A stretch of DNA of 64,000 bases from Pachyseris speciosa (Eukaryota; Cnidaria; Anthozoa; Scleractinia; Pachyseridae). The stretch spans positions 80,001 to 144,000 of the forward strand of contig JAEMWC010001513.1 of assembly GCA_016490735.1 (NCBI GenBank). The letters are read 5' to 3'. Positions within the stretch are counted from its first letter, which is position 1. Every line of letters begins with the position of its first letter. Made by a program: the position numbers and the translations under genes. A model generated the notes under the pieces. The model did not search any database and was not told the origin of the DNA. It saw only the letters and a program-made list of their open reading frames with translations. Of this stretch, positions 1-9,840 are shown one piece after another.

Positions 1-72
1 GCTCAGTGAACATAGAAGATAAGTAACCAGGAGCCAGATCATTAAGAGCTTTGAACACCATTAAAGCTACTT

Positions 73-165
73 GAACGAACGAACGAATGAACGAACGAAC
101 AAACGAACGGATGGACGGATGAATGAACGAATGAATTAAGGAATGAATCCATAGATGAATAATAA
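73..165. repeat. Degenerate GAAC/GAAT tetranucleotide repeat
   Basis: Runs of GAAC, GAAT and GGAT tetranucleotides. Simple-sequence DNA with no coding signal. Confidence 0.85.
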
Positions 166-559
166 AGTTTGGAGTTTCGCCCTTAACTTGCCGGAGAATC
201 ATGTTCGTAGGCCTTGTCACCCTCCGTAGTGAGTGAAACTGCCTACAAATTTAAGCTGATAGTAAGCTTATGTGAACGAAGAATTTGCGAGAACGATGTT
301 TACGTCAAAGATTGTTTTCTTGCTTTTGACCAAAAATTGCTCGTAATCCTTTTCATTACGCGGCCTTTGACCTTTGTCTAAACGAGTAAACACGCACTTC
401 CGCAGAAAATTAAATTTATTTACATAACTTGCATGAATTACTGTGACGTCATATAACACGATTCGTGTCAGGTTTTCGTAGACGTGCCCTCCTCTCGTTT
501 TTCCTCAGGAGGTGGGTAGGGCTACACGTAGGCTATTCCTAGTCACCTCTTAGTATCCT
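166..559. other. Non-coding stretch, nothing recognised
   Basis: No exon with splice sites, no RNA gene and no repeat that I can name. The only ORFs are short and have no recognisable sequence. It lies between the tetranucleotide repeat and the Gypsy fragment, so it may be more decayed transposon. Confidence 0.4.
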
Positions 560-1250
560 CTTGGATAGTTCTGGAGTGACTCATCCCTAAGGGTTGCTTC
601 CTTGATGCTATCCATAAGACCTGCGTGGTCAGCAGTGACAAAAAACTTCACTACTCTCTCTATAGCATCTTTGCCGGTCTCTGGCAATGGGTGTCTGGAT
701 AGAAAGTCAAGGGGATCCATTTCATCTTTGTTTGGTTAGAAGATAAGCTGGAACCCTACATATTGCATTCCCGTAAACCAATTTTTGATTCGGGGAGTGT
801 GCTTCTTGCCTGCTTTGCTGAAGAGGGGAATGAGGGGTTTATGGCCTGTGATGTACTTTAACAGTGGGCTCCCAAGAGGTAAATGCTGAATCTGCTCTCG
901 GCCCAATGAACGGCTAGCGAATCCTTCTCTGTCTGACTATATCTCTTTTTTGTGTCCGTCATGGTGCGGCTGATGAAATGGACTAGGCGAAGGCCCGTGT
1001 CTGTCTACTTAAACAATTCAGCGGACAGCCCCTCATGGTAGCTGGCCTCTGCTCTGACAACAATTGGTCTTGATGGTTTGATGAAGTCGATTGTGTTCTC
1101 CTTTGTGATGCTTGCTTTGAGCCTTTCGAATCCTTCATTTTCTTCCATCCCCCAGTTGAACCTGGTATCTTTGTGTTACCTCTCTAATTAGTGCAATCAG
1201 TGATGCATATTTTGGGATGAATTTGCTCCCCCCATTATCACGATCGTTCG
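560..1250 (-). pseudogene. Ty3/Gypsy-type pol fragment (RT thumb, RNase H, linker)
   Basis: Decayed piece of a Ty3/Gypsy LTR retrotransposon pol gene on the minus strand. Reading from high to low coordinate, separate frames give the RT thumb signature SKFIPKYASLIALIREVTQR (about 1,150-1,220), then the RNase H motif RYSQTEKDSLAVHWA (about 905-950), then the post-RNase H linker DPLDFLSRHPLPETGKDAIE (about 660-718). These lie in the order expected for Gypsy pol. Stops and frameshifts separate them, and I see no protease, integrase or LTR nearby, so this is a dead fragment. Family assignment rests on motif recognition; the clade is unknown. Confidence 0.75.
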
Positions 1251-1364
1251 CCCGCCTGCTCGATCTCCCCGCACTGCGTTTGGCAAGGAATCGACTGCTT
1301 CGCAGGCTAGAGATATCATATGGCAAGCCGTTTGCAGCAAAATTGAATCCTTGTAATATATGTT

Positions 1365-1520
1365 TAATCCATCAAATATTAGTTTAATTTAAACTAGTTG
1401 GAATTCATTCAATCCATAATCCATCAAATATTGGCATAATTTAAACCAGTGAAAAGTCACTCAGTCCATAATCCACCAAATGTTAGTTTAATTTAAACCA
1501 GTCAAAAGTTGTGAATATAA
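1365..1520. repeat. 52-bp minisatellite, three units
   Basis: Three tandem copies, starting near 1,365, 1,417 and 1,469, of a 52-bp unit that begins TAATCCATCAAATATT and contains TTTAATTTAAAC. The copies differ at a few positions. It lies just upstream of the broken HECT-related gene. Confidence 0.8.
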
Positions 1521-1714
1521 ATTATCACTTAATTCAGTACATCGAGTTTTGATTCAATCAGTTTCAATCGTTTAAAACGCTTTCCGGTTTTATTCAATCT
1601 TCCTGGGCCAAGGGTGGCCAAGACAGTAATCACGTGATAAATGTTTTGCCGCCTTTCGGTAAACGCCATTTTGTTGAACCGTGGATCGTACTATCCATGG
1701 TTGAACTCGTGGTG

Positions 1715-2785
1715 ATGGAGCGGGCAGAAGATAAAATTCATCGTGTAGCTCAAATGTTGGAAAATGCCTCGAATATCCTTCGGGGAGCAGCATGGACGGC
1801 AAATTCCCAAATGCAAGAGGCTTCAGGTTGTAACAATCAGGCTTCAAGTTCCAATACTGCTCAGACTTTAAGTTCCAATTCTTCTGTACAGAGAGCACTA
1901 GATCATGCTAGAAACATGATCAGAAACAGCACAGCTAGTGGGACCTATCGTCGTCTGAATCGTTCAGAGAGCTTACGAGCTGCTGTCCCTTTTAACAATC
2001 GAAGTAAGACTCAAGCAAAACAAGTTACTAGAAAGACGAACGTGCTAGAATTTGCTTTACTGAAGCGCTTCGGTGATTCGAGCGACGAAGATCTCGGCGA
2101 AGAGCATCACTAAAAATGGCACTTGGTCATTGCCAATGGTATGATAATGCTGGACGAGGAAGACGATGAACAGTGGTGTCAGAAATGCTATCACAAAATC
2201 TGTCAGCAAGACATTTCCCATCATAGGAGCAAATGACTTGGAAGTTAAAGTGCGGCAAAAGAAAATACGAAAGCTCGAGCTTGGTCCTGTTACAGACTAT
2301 AATTACGCTGTGGTGAAGAAAATGGCTGGGCAAGGACTGCTGTACGTGAAAGTTAAAGAAGGATTCGAGTGTATTTATGAAGAAAGTAATGATAATTCTG
2401 ATGAAATGTTACTCGTTAGCCCTTTCTCACCGGCCAACAACAGTGCCAGGACTGATGAGACTGTACTGCCTGTTGCACTATTGGAACACACAACTGAGCC
2501 AACCAATGAGATTCAAACCACCAATGAACCTCGTGAGTCTGACATGCCTATCAATACAGCTACTGACGTGAATCCTGATTAAGGGAAGAAAATTAGATGA
2601 GTGATGAAGGTAATGTGCCTGACCCTGATTACTCTAAAAATGCCACAAATTACATTTGCGTAGATCGTGAAAACGTTTTGCAAACAACATTTGCTGAACT
2701 AGAATCCATCAAGGATTTCTGTACCACTTTCGGAGTTGATTTTATGGGAGAGGTGGCAAAAGATTACGTTTTGAAAATAATTTAA
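1715..2785 (+). pseudogene. Broken gene resembling the N-terminal half of cnidarian HECT-type proteins
   Basis: I start it at ATG 1,715 (MERAEDKIHRVAQMLE); the frame is also open upstream. The first frame runs to a stop at 2,113 through a Ser/Asn-rich region and ends in an acidic tail. The coding sense continues in another frame at about 2,166-2,582 (KKMAGQGLLYVKVKEGF and an acidic Ser/Thr-rich tail), so one frameshift lies at about 2,113-2,166. After a stop at 2,582 a third piece (2,597-2,785) reads VLQTTFAELESIKDFCTTFG...FMGEVAKD, which resembles the entry to a HECT ubiquitin-ligase domain of the G2E3-like type. The following Gly-Gly-Pro block and catalytic Cys lobe are missing. I infer a truncated, frameshifted, probably retro-copied or transposon-carried gene. 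The HECT link is moderate; the upstream domains are unrecognised. Confidence 0.5.
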
Positions 2786-2879
2786 CTGTTTTGAATAATT
2801 TTAAGTATTAGATTTTTAACGTTTGTTTAATATTTTAGATTTTCTTTTACGAAGTTTGTTCTACACGCTCCGCCTCCTA

Positions 2880-3735
2880 AACTCCCTCTCAATTCTAATT
2901 TATTCATACGTGTACGTGTTCGTTTAGTCGGAGGATGAACTCTGACGGAAACGGAATCTCTACGTGTTTTAAGTACCCTTCAGTACTTGAGGGTAATTGG
3001 TTTTTATTCAACCTCCAAACCACAAGTCACCATGATAAAGCCTCTTTAATCAGGGATGGACTCGTTGTGTTTTCAGTTCAGTTTCAGTTTATTTTTGCCA
3101 CTTATTGTTGTTTTCATTTGTGTTTCATTGTTTACATTAGGAAGTCACCTCACTACGGACCCCTGACATTCTGTTTAGTTGCAAAACGTTTGTTCATGAG
3201 TTAAGAAGCTTAAATTTTCCTTGGCGAAATGCCGCCTAGAGCTTTCAAAAAAGTAAAAAACTAATTGCATTTTCTTTTCGGAGGAATACGCTTTTAAACC
3301 TGCCAACTAGGGCCAATTAAAATCTTGCATGACACTGTTAAAAAGTCTCACTGGTTTCGCTTTGAAGCTTTTCGCTTTTCCGCCTTCGAAAATTAATGAA
3401 TTCACTTAACCTTAACCTACTAACAAACGTTAGCAAGTCTAAAACCCCGGCTAAAACGATCCAACGTTTTTATCCGGCATCATGTTTGTCAAACATAACG
3501 TTGGGTGGCTAAACGCACAAACAAAGCGAGTCCACAGAACGGTTTTTATCGTATTATCGCTGAAATTTCGACGTTATTTCAGTGGTTCATTTGGTTGCTT
3601 TGGTTTTCTCTCGTCGGGCGACTTATTGGGCAGTCTCTGGGCGTTTCTCGTGTGTTTCACGTGTAGATAAGTAATATATGACGGCCCGACAAAAAAATGC
3701 ACACTAAATTTCATCGAAAATAACTATGTTTTATG
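2880..3735 (-). repeat. Dispersed repeat family R1, inverted copy (left arm)
   Basis: The reverse complement of this stretch matches 6,020-6,600 imperfectly. Landmarks are the block around GAGATTCCGTTTCCGT next to a TCCTCC/TAAA stretch, the block GTGTGCATTT with TTGTCGG, and the block with CACCCAACGTTA, CCGGGG and GAATTC. A further partial inverted copy lies at about 3,790-3,885. The two arms flank about 2.3 kb that includes the hammerhead array. No coding capacity. The class of element is unknown. Confidence 0.55.
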
Positions 3736-4084
3736 GAAAAACTTCAACTTAGCTCCAGATGAATCCCCCTAAAGCTCAAACGATCAATCATAAACAATTT
3801 ATTAATTCAATTTATTAATTCTAATTTATGCACACGTGTACGTCTTCAATTAGAGATGGAGGAAGAATTCTGACGGAAACAGATGTTTGGTTTTCATTTT
3901 TTTTTTCATGTCAGTTAAAAGAAAATTTAGATATTTAACTTCGTTTCTTTCGGTGGTTCGCTCGAAAGGAAAAGTACATAAAATCATTAATTTTAAGGAC
4001 AAATTTACTTTCCATGTAAGTGGATTTTTTCAGGGCAACGCTAATCAGAACATCAAAACCATGTCTTATATCAATTAAAACGCC

Positions 4085-4673
4085 TAGCACCTTCTCTCAA
4101 AAGCGGACTTAAATCTAGCAAAGAACTGTGCCTTTTTTTTTAGGAGTATTTCTTTCGTCTCAATCATTGATATTTAAGAACTACCTTGTATTGTATATTT
4201 TAGTCTAATGATCACCAAAATATTACTCTTTTCCAACTAAGTTTTGTCACTTGTTGTCCGAAGTATTCCGATGCAATGAACATAATTGGAGTATCTTAGT
4301 TTCATCCCAGGGTTCGTACACTTTTGAGCTGTGAAAATTCCATGACTTTCCAGGACTTTTTCCATACCTTTTTGAAAAAATTCCATGACCTAGGTTGAGC
4401 GACTGTTTTGAGACAGTAATGTCAAAACAATGACGAAAATGTTCGCAAGTGTAATCTTGCAACGCGCGCCATGTTTATTTCAACTTAAATAAATGATATA
4501 TTTGGACTTGTCGGTTAATTTAGTAAAATTACAATATTTCATGACTTTCCAGTTTTTCCTGGACCCGTACGAACCCTGCATCCTCTATGTACTGAAACTA
4601 TCAACACTGTGAGGTACTGAGTTGTGGAATAATTTTAATTTTAATTAGATAGACGCGGATTTCCATCTTACTG
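4085..4673. other. Non-coding stretch, nothing recognised
   Basis: AT-rich, with no credible exon or RNA gene. A short degenerate inverted repeat containing CATGACTTTCCAG recurs at about 4,340 and 4,540, suggesting another small decayed element. Confidence 0.35.
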
Positions 4674-4730
4674 GGCAGTAAGGCCACATGGTAGCGGGTA
4701 TTAGCCCTTAAATCTACCAAAGCAAAGATT

Positions 4731-4811
4731 GAGCCCAAGCATTAGCAGCCATGGAAAGCTGTTTCGGCCTTGTTAGGCCCCATCAGCATGGCATAGCTAA
4801 TGCTCAGGCTC
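4731..4811 (-). ncRNA. Hammerhead ribozyme, type I, copy 1 (damaged core)
   Basis: Read on the minus strand. Outer stem I GAGCCTGAGCATTAGC pairs with GCTAATGCTTGGGCTC. An internal loop follows, then inner stem I GCCATG with CATGGC. The core is CTGATG-G (canonical CTGATGA, so A9 is changed to G), then stem II GGCC-TAACAA-GGCC, then GAAA, then a tiny stem III (C AGCT ...), and cleavage triplet TTC. The TTC gives a C-U mismatch in stem III where copy 2 has GTC. The layout (long stem I with internal loop, 6-nt loop II, minimal stem III) is that of animal type I hammerheads. The A9 change should strongly reduce cleavage. Confidence 0.7.
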
Positions 4812-4984
4812 AAGTACCCACATATCAGTAAAACAAGCAGTGAAAACGTAGAGCTTGTGGGATGTGGCTGGAGTGACAAGGATATCTCACAAATTAGTGT
4901 AACCTGATAAGCTGAAGCCGCTCTAAGGGCACTAAGGCCACATGGTAACGGGGATTACCCCTTAAATCCACCAAAGCAAACATT

Positions 4985-5065
4985 GAGCCCAAGCATTAGC
5001 AGCCATGGACAGCTGTTTCGGCCTTGTTAGGCCTCATGAGCATGGCATAGCTAATGCTCAGGCTC
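4985..5065 (-). ncRNA. Hammerhead ribozyme, type I, copy 2 (damaged core)
   Basis: Same fold as copy 1, 254 nt away. Here the core is CTCATGA (G5 changed to C) while A9 is intact. Stem II is GGCC-TAACAA-GGCC, followed by GAAAC, AGCT and the classical cleavage triplet GTC directly before stem I strand CATGGC. Copies 1 and 2 are damaged at different core positions, and each is canonical where the other is mutated, which argues for descent from an active ribozyme. The G5 change should abolish activity. Confidence 0.72.
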
Positions 5066-5639
5066 AAGTGTTAAACGTTTCCTGCACTGCTAATCAAATG
5101 AAAGTTCCCAACATTTAATCTCATATCATTTAATTGTGTTGACTGATAAAAAAAGACTTCTTTTTAGTCGCCAACAGGGCTAGAAAACTGCAAGTTTTGT
5201 CAAATTCGTCACTGCGACCGTCTGAGCTACAACTCGATTAATTCAACCTTCAGTAAAGTTCGCGGTCTGTTAACTTTGCCCACTGAACTATGTATCGAAA
5301 ACAACCACAGCAACAACAACAACTAAAATCCCTATTGCGCACTTTCAAGGAAAGCCACTCATAGTTGAGAGGAAAAATATTAAGCCTATAATTCATTTCG
5401 TTTCCCTCAAAAACATTTGTATTTCTCAGTACGTTTGCTTATACATTGCCGTTCAACTGTAACCCGAAATTAATATGGCTAATTCGCAATAAAAGGCAAA
5501 GTTATGCGAAATGTAAATTAGTCTTCCTACAATCACATTCATTGATTTCCGCTTCCTTTCGTGTTATTTGTGTTTCCTTCCCGTTTTTTATTTATTTATT
5601 TTTCAGTTCTTTGAAAGCTATAGGCGGTATTTCGCCAAG

Positions 5640-6100
5640 GAAAACTTAAGCTTTTGTACTCAAGTATTCAGTGAATAGCCTCCCAGAGCCGCTCGACTGG
5701 CAAGATAAAAATCCATGTCTTCTAATCAGGAATTGTTGATTTTTGCAGCTAAAACGACCTAAGCTACAAAATTGTTCAGTTTATCCTGTCCTCTGAGCCT
5801 GCAACATTTAAAAAATCGATAGCTTTTCGATGTCTTAACTAACGTTACCCTAAATATGTCCTTAAGAGCAACGCCCTTTATTTCCTTTTCCTTTGAGCGA
5901 ACCCCTGAAGAAAACGAAATGAATGTCTAAGTTTCCTCAGTTTTTTTGGAATGCAAATTTATGTGTCCGTTGCCTCGTATTACTGTTGCTGTTCAATCCG
6001 TACCTTTTTAGGAAAAACAACACTGAGAGATTCCGTTTCCGTTAGCAGGAGTTTCTCCTCCATCTAAATTATATACGTTCCCGTATGCATACATTAGAAT
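5640..6100 (+). repeat. Dispersed repeat family R1, direct copy
   Basis: Matches 7,330-7,800 in the same order: a CAGTGAATAG/CAGAGCC block, a GATAGC.TTTCGATGT.TTAACTA block, a GTCCTTAA..CAACGCCCTT block, then GAGATTCCGTTTCCGT. Also related to 33,180-33,480. No coding signal. Its right part is the inverted partner of 2,880-2,965. Confidence 0.55.
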
Positions 6101-6184
6101 GGATAAGTTCTTTGTGATTGATCTTTTGAACTTCACGGGGATTCATCTGTTCTTCAGTAAAAGTGTTTCAAAAAAACAAAATTA

Positions 6185-6600
6185 TTTCCGGCGGTGAAAT
6201 TTATACAGTGTGCATTTCTTGTCGGACCGACGAATATTATTGACTAAGTCGACCGAAGAAGAGAACAATTGAGAAGCATGAAAGTGTTGGCGGAAGCATA
6301 GCCAAGTAGTTTCTTTTATCATGCGTGAACAAATTTTAGCTATTTGCTTTAACTGGCTTTGCACCCTAAGATAAAAATTTGGCGGTTTCTAACATATATA
6401 TGGCCTGACAGACAGATCTCTTCAGATTGAGTAAAGTCGCATCAAGTAGTAAGGGGCGAACGTAATTGTTTGTCCATTTAGCCACCCAACGTTACTCCGT
6501 CACTTGACAAACACGATGTTAGATGAAAATGTTTGATTGTTTAGCCGGGGCTTTAGACTTGCTAACGTTTCTTAGTAGGTTATGGTTATGTGAATTCTTC
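6185..6600 (+). repeat. Dispersed repeat family R1, inverted partner of 3,390-3,735
   Basis: The GTGTGCATTT..TTGTCGG block (about 6,200) and the AGCCACCCAACGTTA to GTGAATTC block (about 6,480-6,597) are reverse complements of 3,390-3,735. Identity is imperfect, so this is an old inverted duplication. Confidence 0.55.
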
Positions 6601-7009
6601 AATCTTAGAAGGCAGTACGGCGCTCTGTTCAAAAAATCATAGACACCTAGAAAGTTCCCAATATTTTTGTTTGACAGTTAAATGGACTTACAGAGAGATC
6701 TGTTTGAATTGTTACTCTAAAAAGGTACAGTGGCATCAATATTCCTTAAATTACCAAACTGATGTTGGCTTTCGATTCTGAAAACGCTACAATATTGAAC
6801 AAAAATACTTGTGAAAACACAACTGGTTCGGAGTGTGATAATCCTTTTCCAGTTTGTGTACCTCAACAATAGTTCTAAAGTAAACGAAGCGTTTAGGAGG
6901 CGCAAATAACATTGATTCAGAGAAGGTGGCTACTTAAACACACATGCACTAGTGAAGTGGCGAAGTGAAGTCAGACCCTCTTAACAGTGTTGTACAGCAT
7001 TGTAGCTAG
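6601..7009. other. Non-coding stretch, nothing recognised
   Basis: Several 60-residue ORFs but none with a recognisable domain, signal peptide or credible splice sites. No RNA gene seen. Confidence 0.35.
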
Positions 7010-7800
7010 CCCTAACTCGCAGTTTTAAAAACGTATTTCTCTTAAACAAGGGCTTAGTTTCTCAATTTTATGAAAGTCCTAGGCAGGAAACCTTCAGCTT
7101 TTTATCGCTAATTCATCCCGATTTCTGAACCGTTTAAGGCTTTGGAGCAGACAGTTTACCGAGACAAACATAAACTATTAACAGCCTTTCTTTAAGTGAC
7201 TCTCTCATCCAAGCGAATACAAACAAAACACATAGATCCCAACGCTAAATAATTATAAGCCCAATATCACTCCAACAGCACGAGCTTGTGCCATAAAAAA
7301 GGATATTCTCGATATGGAGCATTATTTTACAAGAGCTTTGTTCTGCGAGTTGCGTATTCAAGTGTTGAATGAACATTAAACGCACGGAGTCTTTCAAAGC
7401 CACTTCACGAGTAACTGATGGAAATCCGCATCTTCTAATCAGAAAAAAATGCGTAAGCCACAAAGTGATTCATTTGACTGTTTCTTCGTAGTCTGTAAGA
7501 TTGAACATATCAATAGCGTTTCGATGTTTTAACTAGCGTTACCGTAAAGCCAAAACACCCGCTCATATGCATACCAAAAGTAACTTTGTCCTTAAATCAA
7601 CGCCCTTCATTTCCGTTCCCTTTCAAGCGAACTCCTAAAAGAAACATAATTGCATCTCTAAGTTCTCCTCTTTTTGATGCAAATTTAAACCCGTTTTTTA
7701 TTGTTACTGTTGCTGTTTGTCTTAAATTTACATGTAGAGATTCCGTTTCCGTCCGAGTTCCTGCTCCACCTAAACGAGCACGTACACAATATAACAAACA
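7010..7800 (+). repeat. Dispersed repeat family R1, longest direct copy
   Basis: Begins with CTCGCAGTTTTAAAAACGT, which recurs at about 33,187 as CTCGCAGTTTTAAAAACGTT. It continues through AGAGCTTTGTTCTGCGA and GGAAATCCGC and ends in GAGATTCCGTTTCCGTC followed by CTCCACCTAAACGAGCACG. The last part resembles the promoter-proximal DNA of the MACPF gene (about 9,040-9,090), so this family may derive from duplicated gene-flanking sequence. Confidence 0.55.
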
Positions 7801-7861
7801 AACAACAAAAGCTTTATTTATCCCTGTTTTCAAAAATTACACGAAGCCACAAGTAGCAATA

Positions 7862-8300
7862 TTAAGATAACATTATTTTATGGCTTGTTCTTTTGTGATT
7901 ATTCTGGTTATTATCTTTTCTGTTTAGGAATAAGTAAATACGTGGTTTCCAAAAGACTTCGTTTTCTCGGAAAAGGAACCTGTTCTCTTGGCAGGGGCAA
8001 CCTGAGACCAGTGCGTAGCCGATTGTCTGGAGCCAGCTTCTGAACGTTACTTCCTTTGGCACGTAACTCCCAGGGTGAGCGCCCACCCGATTTTCCCACC
8101 AAATCATCCGAAAAGAAGGTATATTTCGAGTATTTCACTCCGGAATGGTCCACAGAGAATACAGGAGTAGAAAATTACTTAGCCATAAGCAGAAATTCAG
8201 TGATATTTCACTTTCACGTTTTCCACAAATCACCTTACTTAACGAATGTTTGGTTTTATGATCTAAGTAGATTGAGTAACTGTTAGTCACCATAAAAAGG
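7862..8300. other. Non-coding stretch, nothing recognised
   Basis: Overlapping short ORFs in several frames without recognisable domains. No splice-site-bounded exon and no RNA gene seen. Confidence 0.3.
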
Positions 8301-8307
8301 GAAAAGC

Positions 8308-8341
8308 TGACGTTTTGAGCGTTAGCCATTCGTTAGAAATA
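8308..8341 (-). repeat. Degenerate hammerhead-like GCTAACGCT motif
   Basis: The minus strand reads CTAACGA then ATGGCTAACGCTC then AAAACGTCAG. This is a decayed copy of the motif in the foldback at 12,071-12,260, where the tetramer is GAAA. It resembles a minimal hammerhead core (CNGANGA, short stem II with TAAC loop, GAAA, CGTC), but the core here is mutated. Confidence 0.35.
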
Positions 8342-8523
8342 CAGCGAATCGTCCCTCCATCCAGCCATTTCAACAGGTCATTATGACTGGGCTAAAAATC
8401 GAGTTAACACACCTTCAAAGTTTACGTAAAGGTCACGACCACTTAACTTTGCTCATTGAACTTTGAAAGAGCTTAAGAGACAAAATATCCATGAAGAAAT
8501 TAAAATCCCTATTAATGCTATAG

Positions 8524-8975
8524 TGTATCTAGCAAAATTGCTCACAGCTTGGCTGAAAAAAATATTACTCCTAATATTTATCAAAATCATCTGATAATTA
8601 CTCCCCCCCCCCCCCCCCAAAAAAAAGGCATTGTATTTCAGGATAAGTTTGCTACTTTGCTGTTCAATATACCCGAATTAAAATTAATGCCGGCTTTAAA
8701 ATGTGTTGAAACAAAAGGCCTACTCATGCGAAATGCTAATTTGTCTTGTGTATCTAGCAAAATTGCTCACAGCTTGGCTGAAAAAAATATTACTCCTAAT
8801 ATTTATCAAAATCATCTGATAATTACTCCTCCCCCCCCCACCCCCCCCCCCCAAAGGCATTGTGTTTCAGGATAAGTTTGCTACTTTGCTGTTCAATATA
8901 CCCTAATTAAAATTAATGCCGGCTTTAAAATGTGTTGAAACAAAAGGCCTACTCGTGCGAAATGCAAATTTGTCT
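8524..8975 (+). repeat. 225-bp tandem duplication, two units
   Basis: The unit beginning TATCTAGCAAAATTGCTCAC at 8,526 recurs at 8,751 with very few differences, so the period is 225 bp. Each unit contains a poly-C tract of slightly different length (about 8,604 and 8,829) and ends in a CAAAAGGCCTACTC block. The high similarity indicates a recent duplication, just upstream of the MACPF gene promoter. Confidence 0.85.
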
Positions 8976-9129
8976 TCTTCACAATCACACTCATTGATTC
9001 CCGCTCCCTGTCGTGTCTATTTGTGTTTCCTTCCTGTTGCTGTTGAATTCCCTAATATCCGTTTCCTACTCCACCTGTCCTAACACCTACACAAAGAATA
9101 CCTCATTGAATTATGAGGGTCCCGGTTGT

Positions 9130-9251
9130 TATATAAAGACTCGCCCTTTTGACACTGATATAGCACTTTTCATCGAGCAGTTGTAGTTCTTTGAATTCAG
9201 TGTGCAAGAGCCTTGACAGTCAAGGTTGTCGCGAGCGTTCACTCAAGTTCT
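9130..9251 (+). promoter_or_regulatory. TATA box and non-coding first exon of the MACPF gene
   Basis: TATATAAA at 9,130-9,137. About 25-30 bp later transcription could begin (near 9,160). The presumed 5' UTR exon ends with a good donor, TTCT|GTAAGTGA, at 9,251/9,252. The next acceptor is near 9,828-9,832, only a few bases before the ATG at 9,841. I infer the start site from spacing only. Confidence 0.55.
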
Positions 9252-9636
9252 GTAAGTGATCATTTTTTTCTTGCTGTTGCTGACTGGCTTCTGCTAGTTA
9301 TTTTAAAGTTCTTTACTTTTGCAAAAGTGCTAGTATCAAAATCAGGGACTCTGGTTAGCATTTTTTTTTAATCCTGCGGCCTTTTAATTTGATTTCGGCG
9401 TTTCGCATGGCAAATTGGATGAAACTTATGTGCGTCGATTTGCCTTGTCCTAAAAAAGTCCTTTATTCAGCTTTCTATTAAATGGTCTCTGTTTGCCGAT
9501 TATTTGTTTGTTTTTCTCTTTGTTTACTCCGCGCTCAGTAGCAAAACATAGACAAGCAAGGCGACCCCCGTGAGAAGCGGTTGTATTGTTTTGCGGGCCA
9601 GCGCAGCCAAGTTGCACTTGATGTTCGAAACGACAT

Positions 9637-9702
9637 ATTCTTCTTCTTCTTCTTCTTCTTCTTCTTCTTCTTCTTCTTCTTCTTCTTCTTCTTCTTCTTC
9701 TT
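9637..9702. repeat. (TTC)n microsatellite in the 5' UTR intron
   Basis: About 22 TTC units followed by T-rich sequence. It produces long Ser, Phe, Lys and Arg runs in the six frames, which are not proteins. Confidence 0.95.
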
Positions 9703-9840
9703 TCTTTTTTTTTTGTTTTGTTGTTTTGTTTTGTTTGTTTGTTTTTTTTTTGCATTTTTCGCTTTTATAATTTGTCTTGTCACGCTAATTCTCTCTTAGT
9801 TTGTCTGTCATACATTTTTAAGGGATAGCCAGCCGGTGAC

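Larger units (their letters stand above)
4674..5070 (-). mobile_element. Retrozyme-like tandem repeat, 254-nt monomer, about 1.6 units
   Basis: A 254-nt unit is repeated head to tail: the block AAGGCCACATGGTA starts at 4,680 and again at 4,934, and GAGCCCAAGCATTAGCAGCC starts at 4,731 and again at 4,985. On the minus strand each unit contains a hammerhead ribozyme (separate entries). Tandem monomers of a few hundred nucleotides, each with a type I hammerhead, are the hallmark of retrozymes, non-autonomous retroelements copied through small circular RNAs and known from plants and animals. No protein is encoded. Both copies have core mutations, so this is probably a dead insertion. A fragment without the ribozyme is at 11,453-11,533. 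Confidence 0.7.

Noticed and set aside
9450..9799. ORFs with poly-Ser, poly-Phe, poly-Lys and poly-Arg
   Set aside because: Produced by the TTC microsatellite in the 5' UTR intron.
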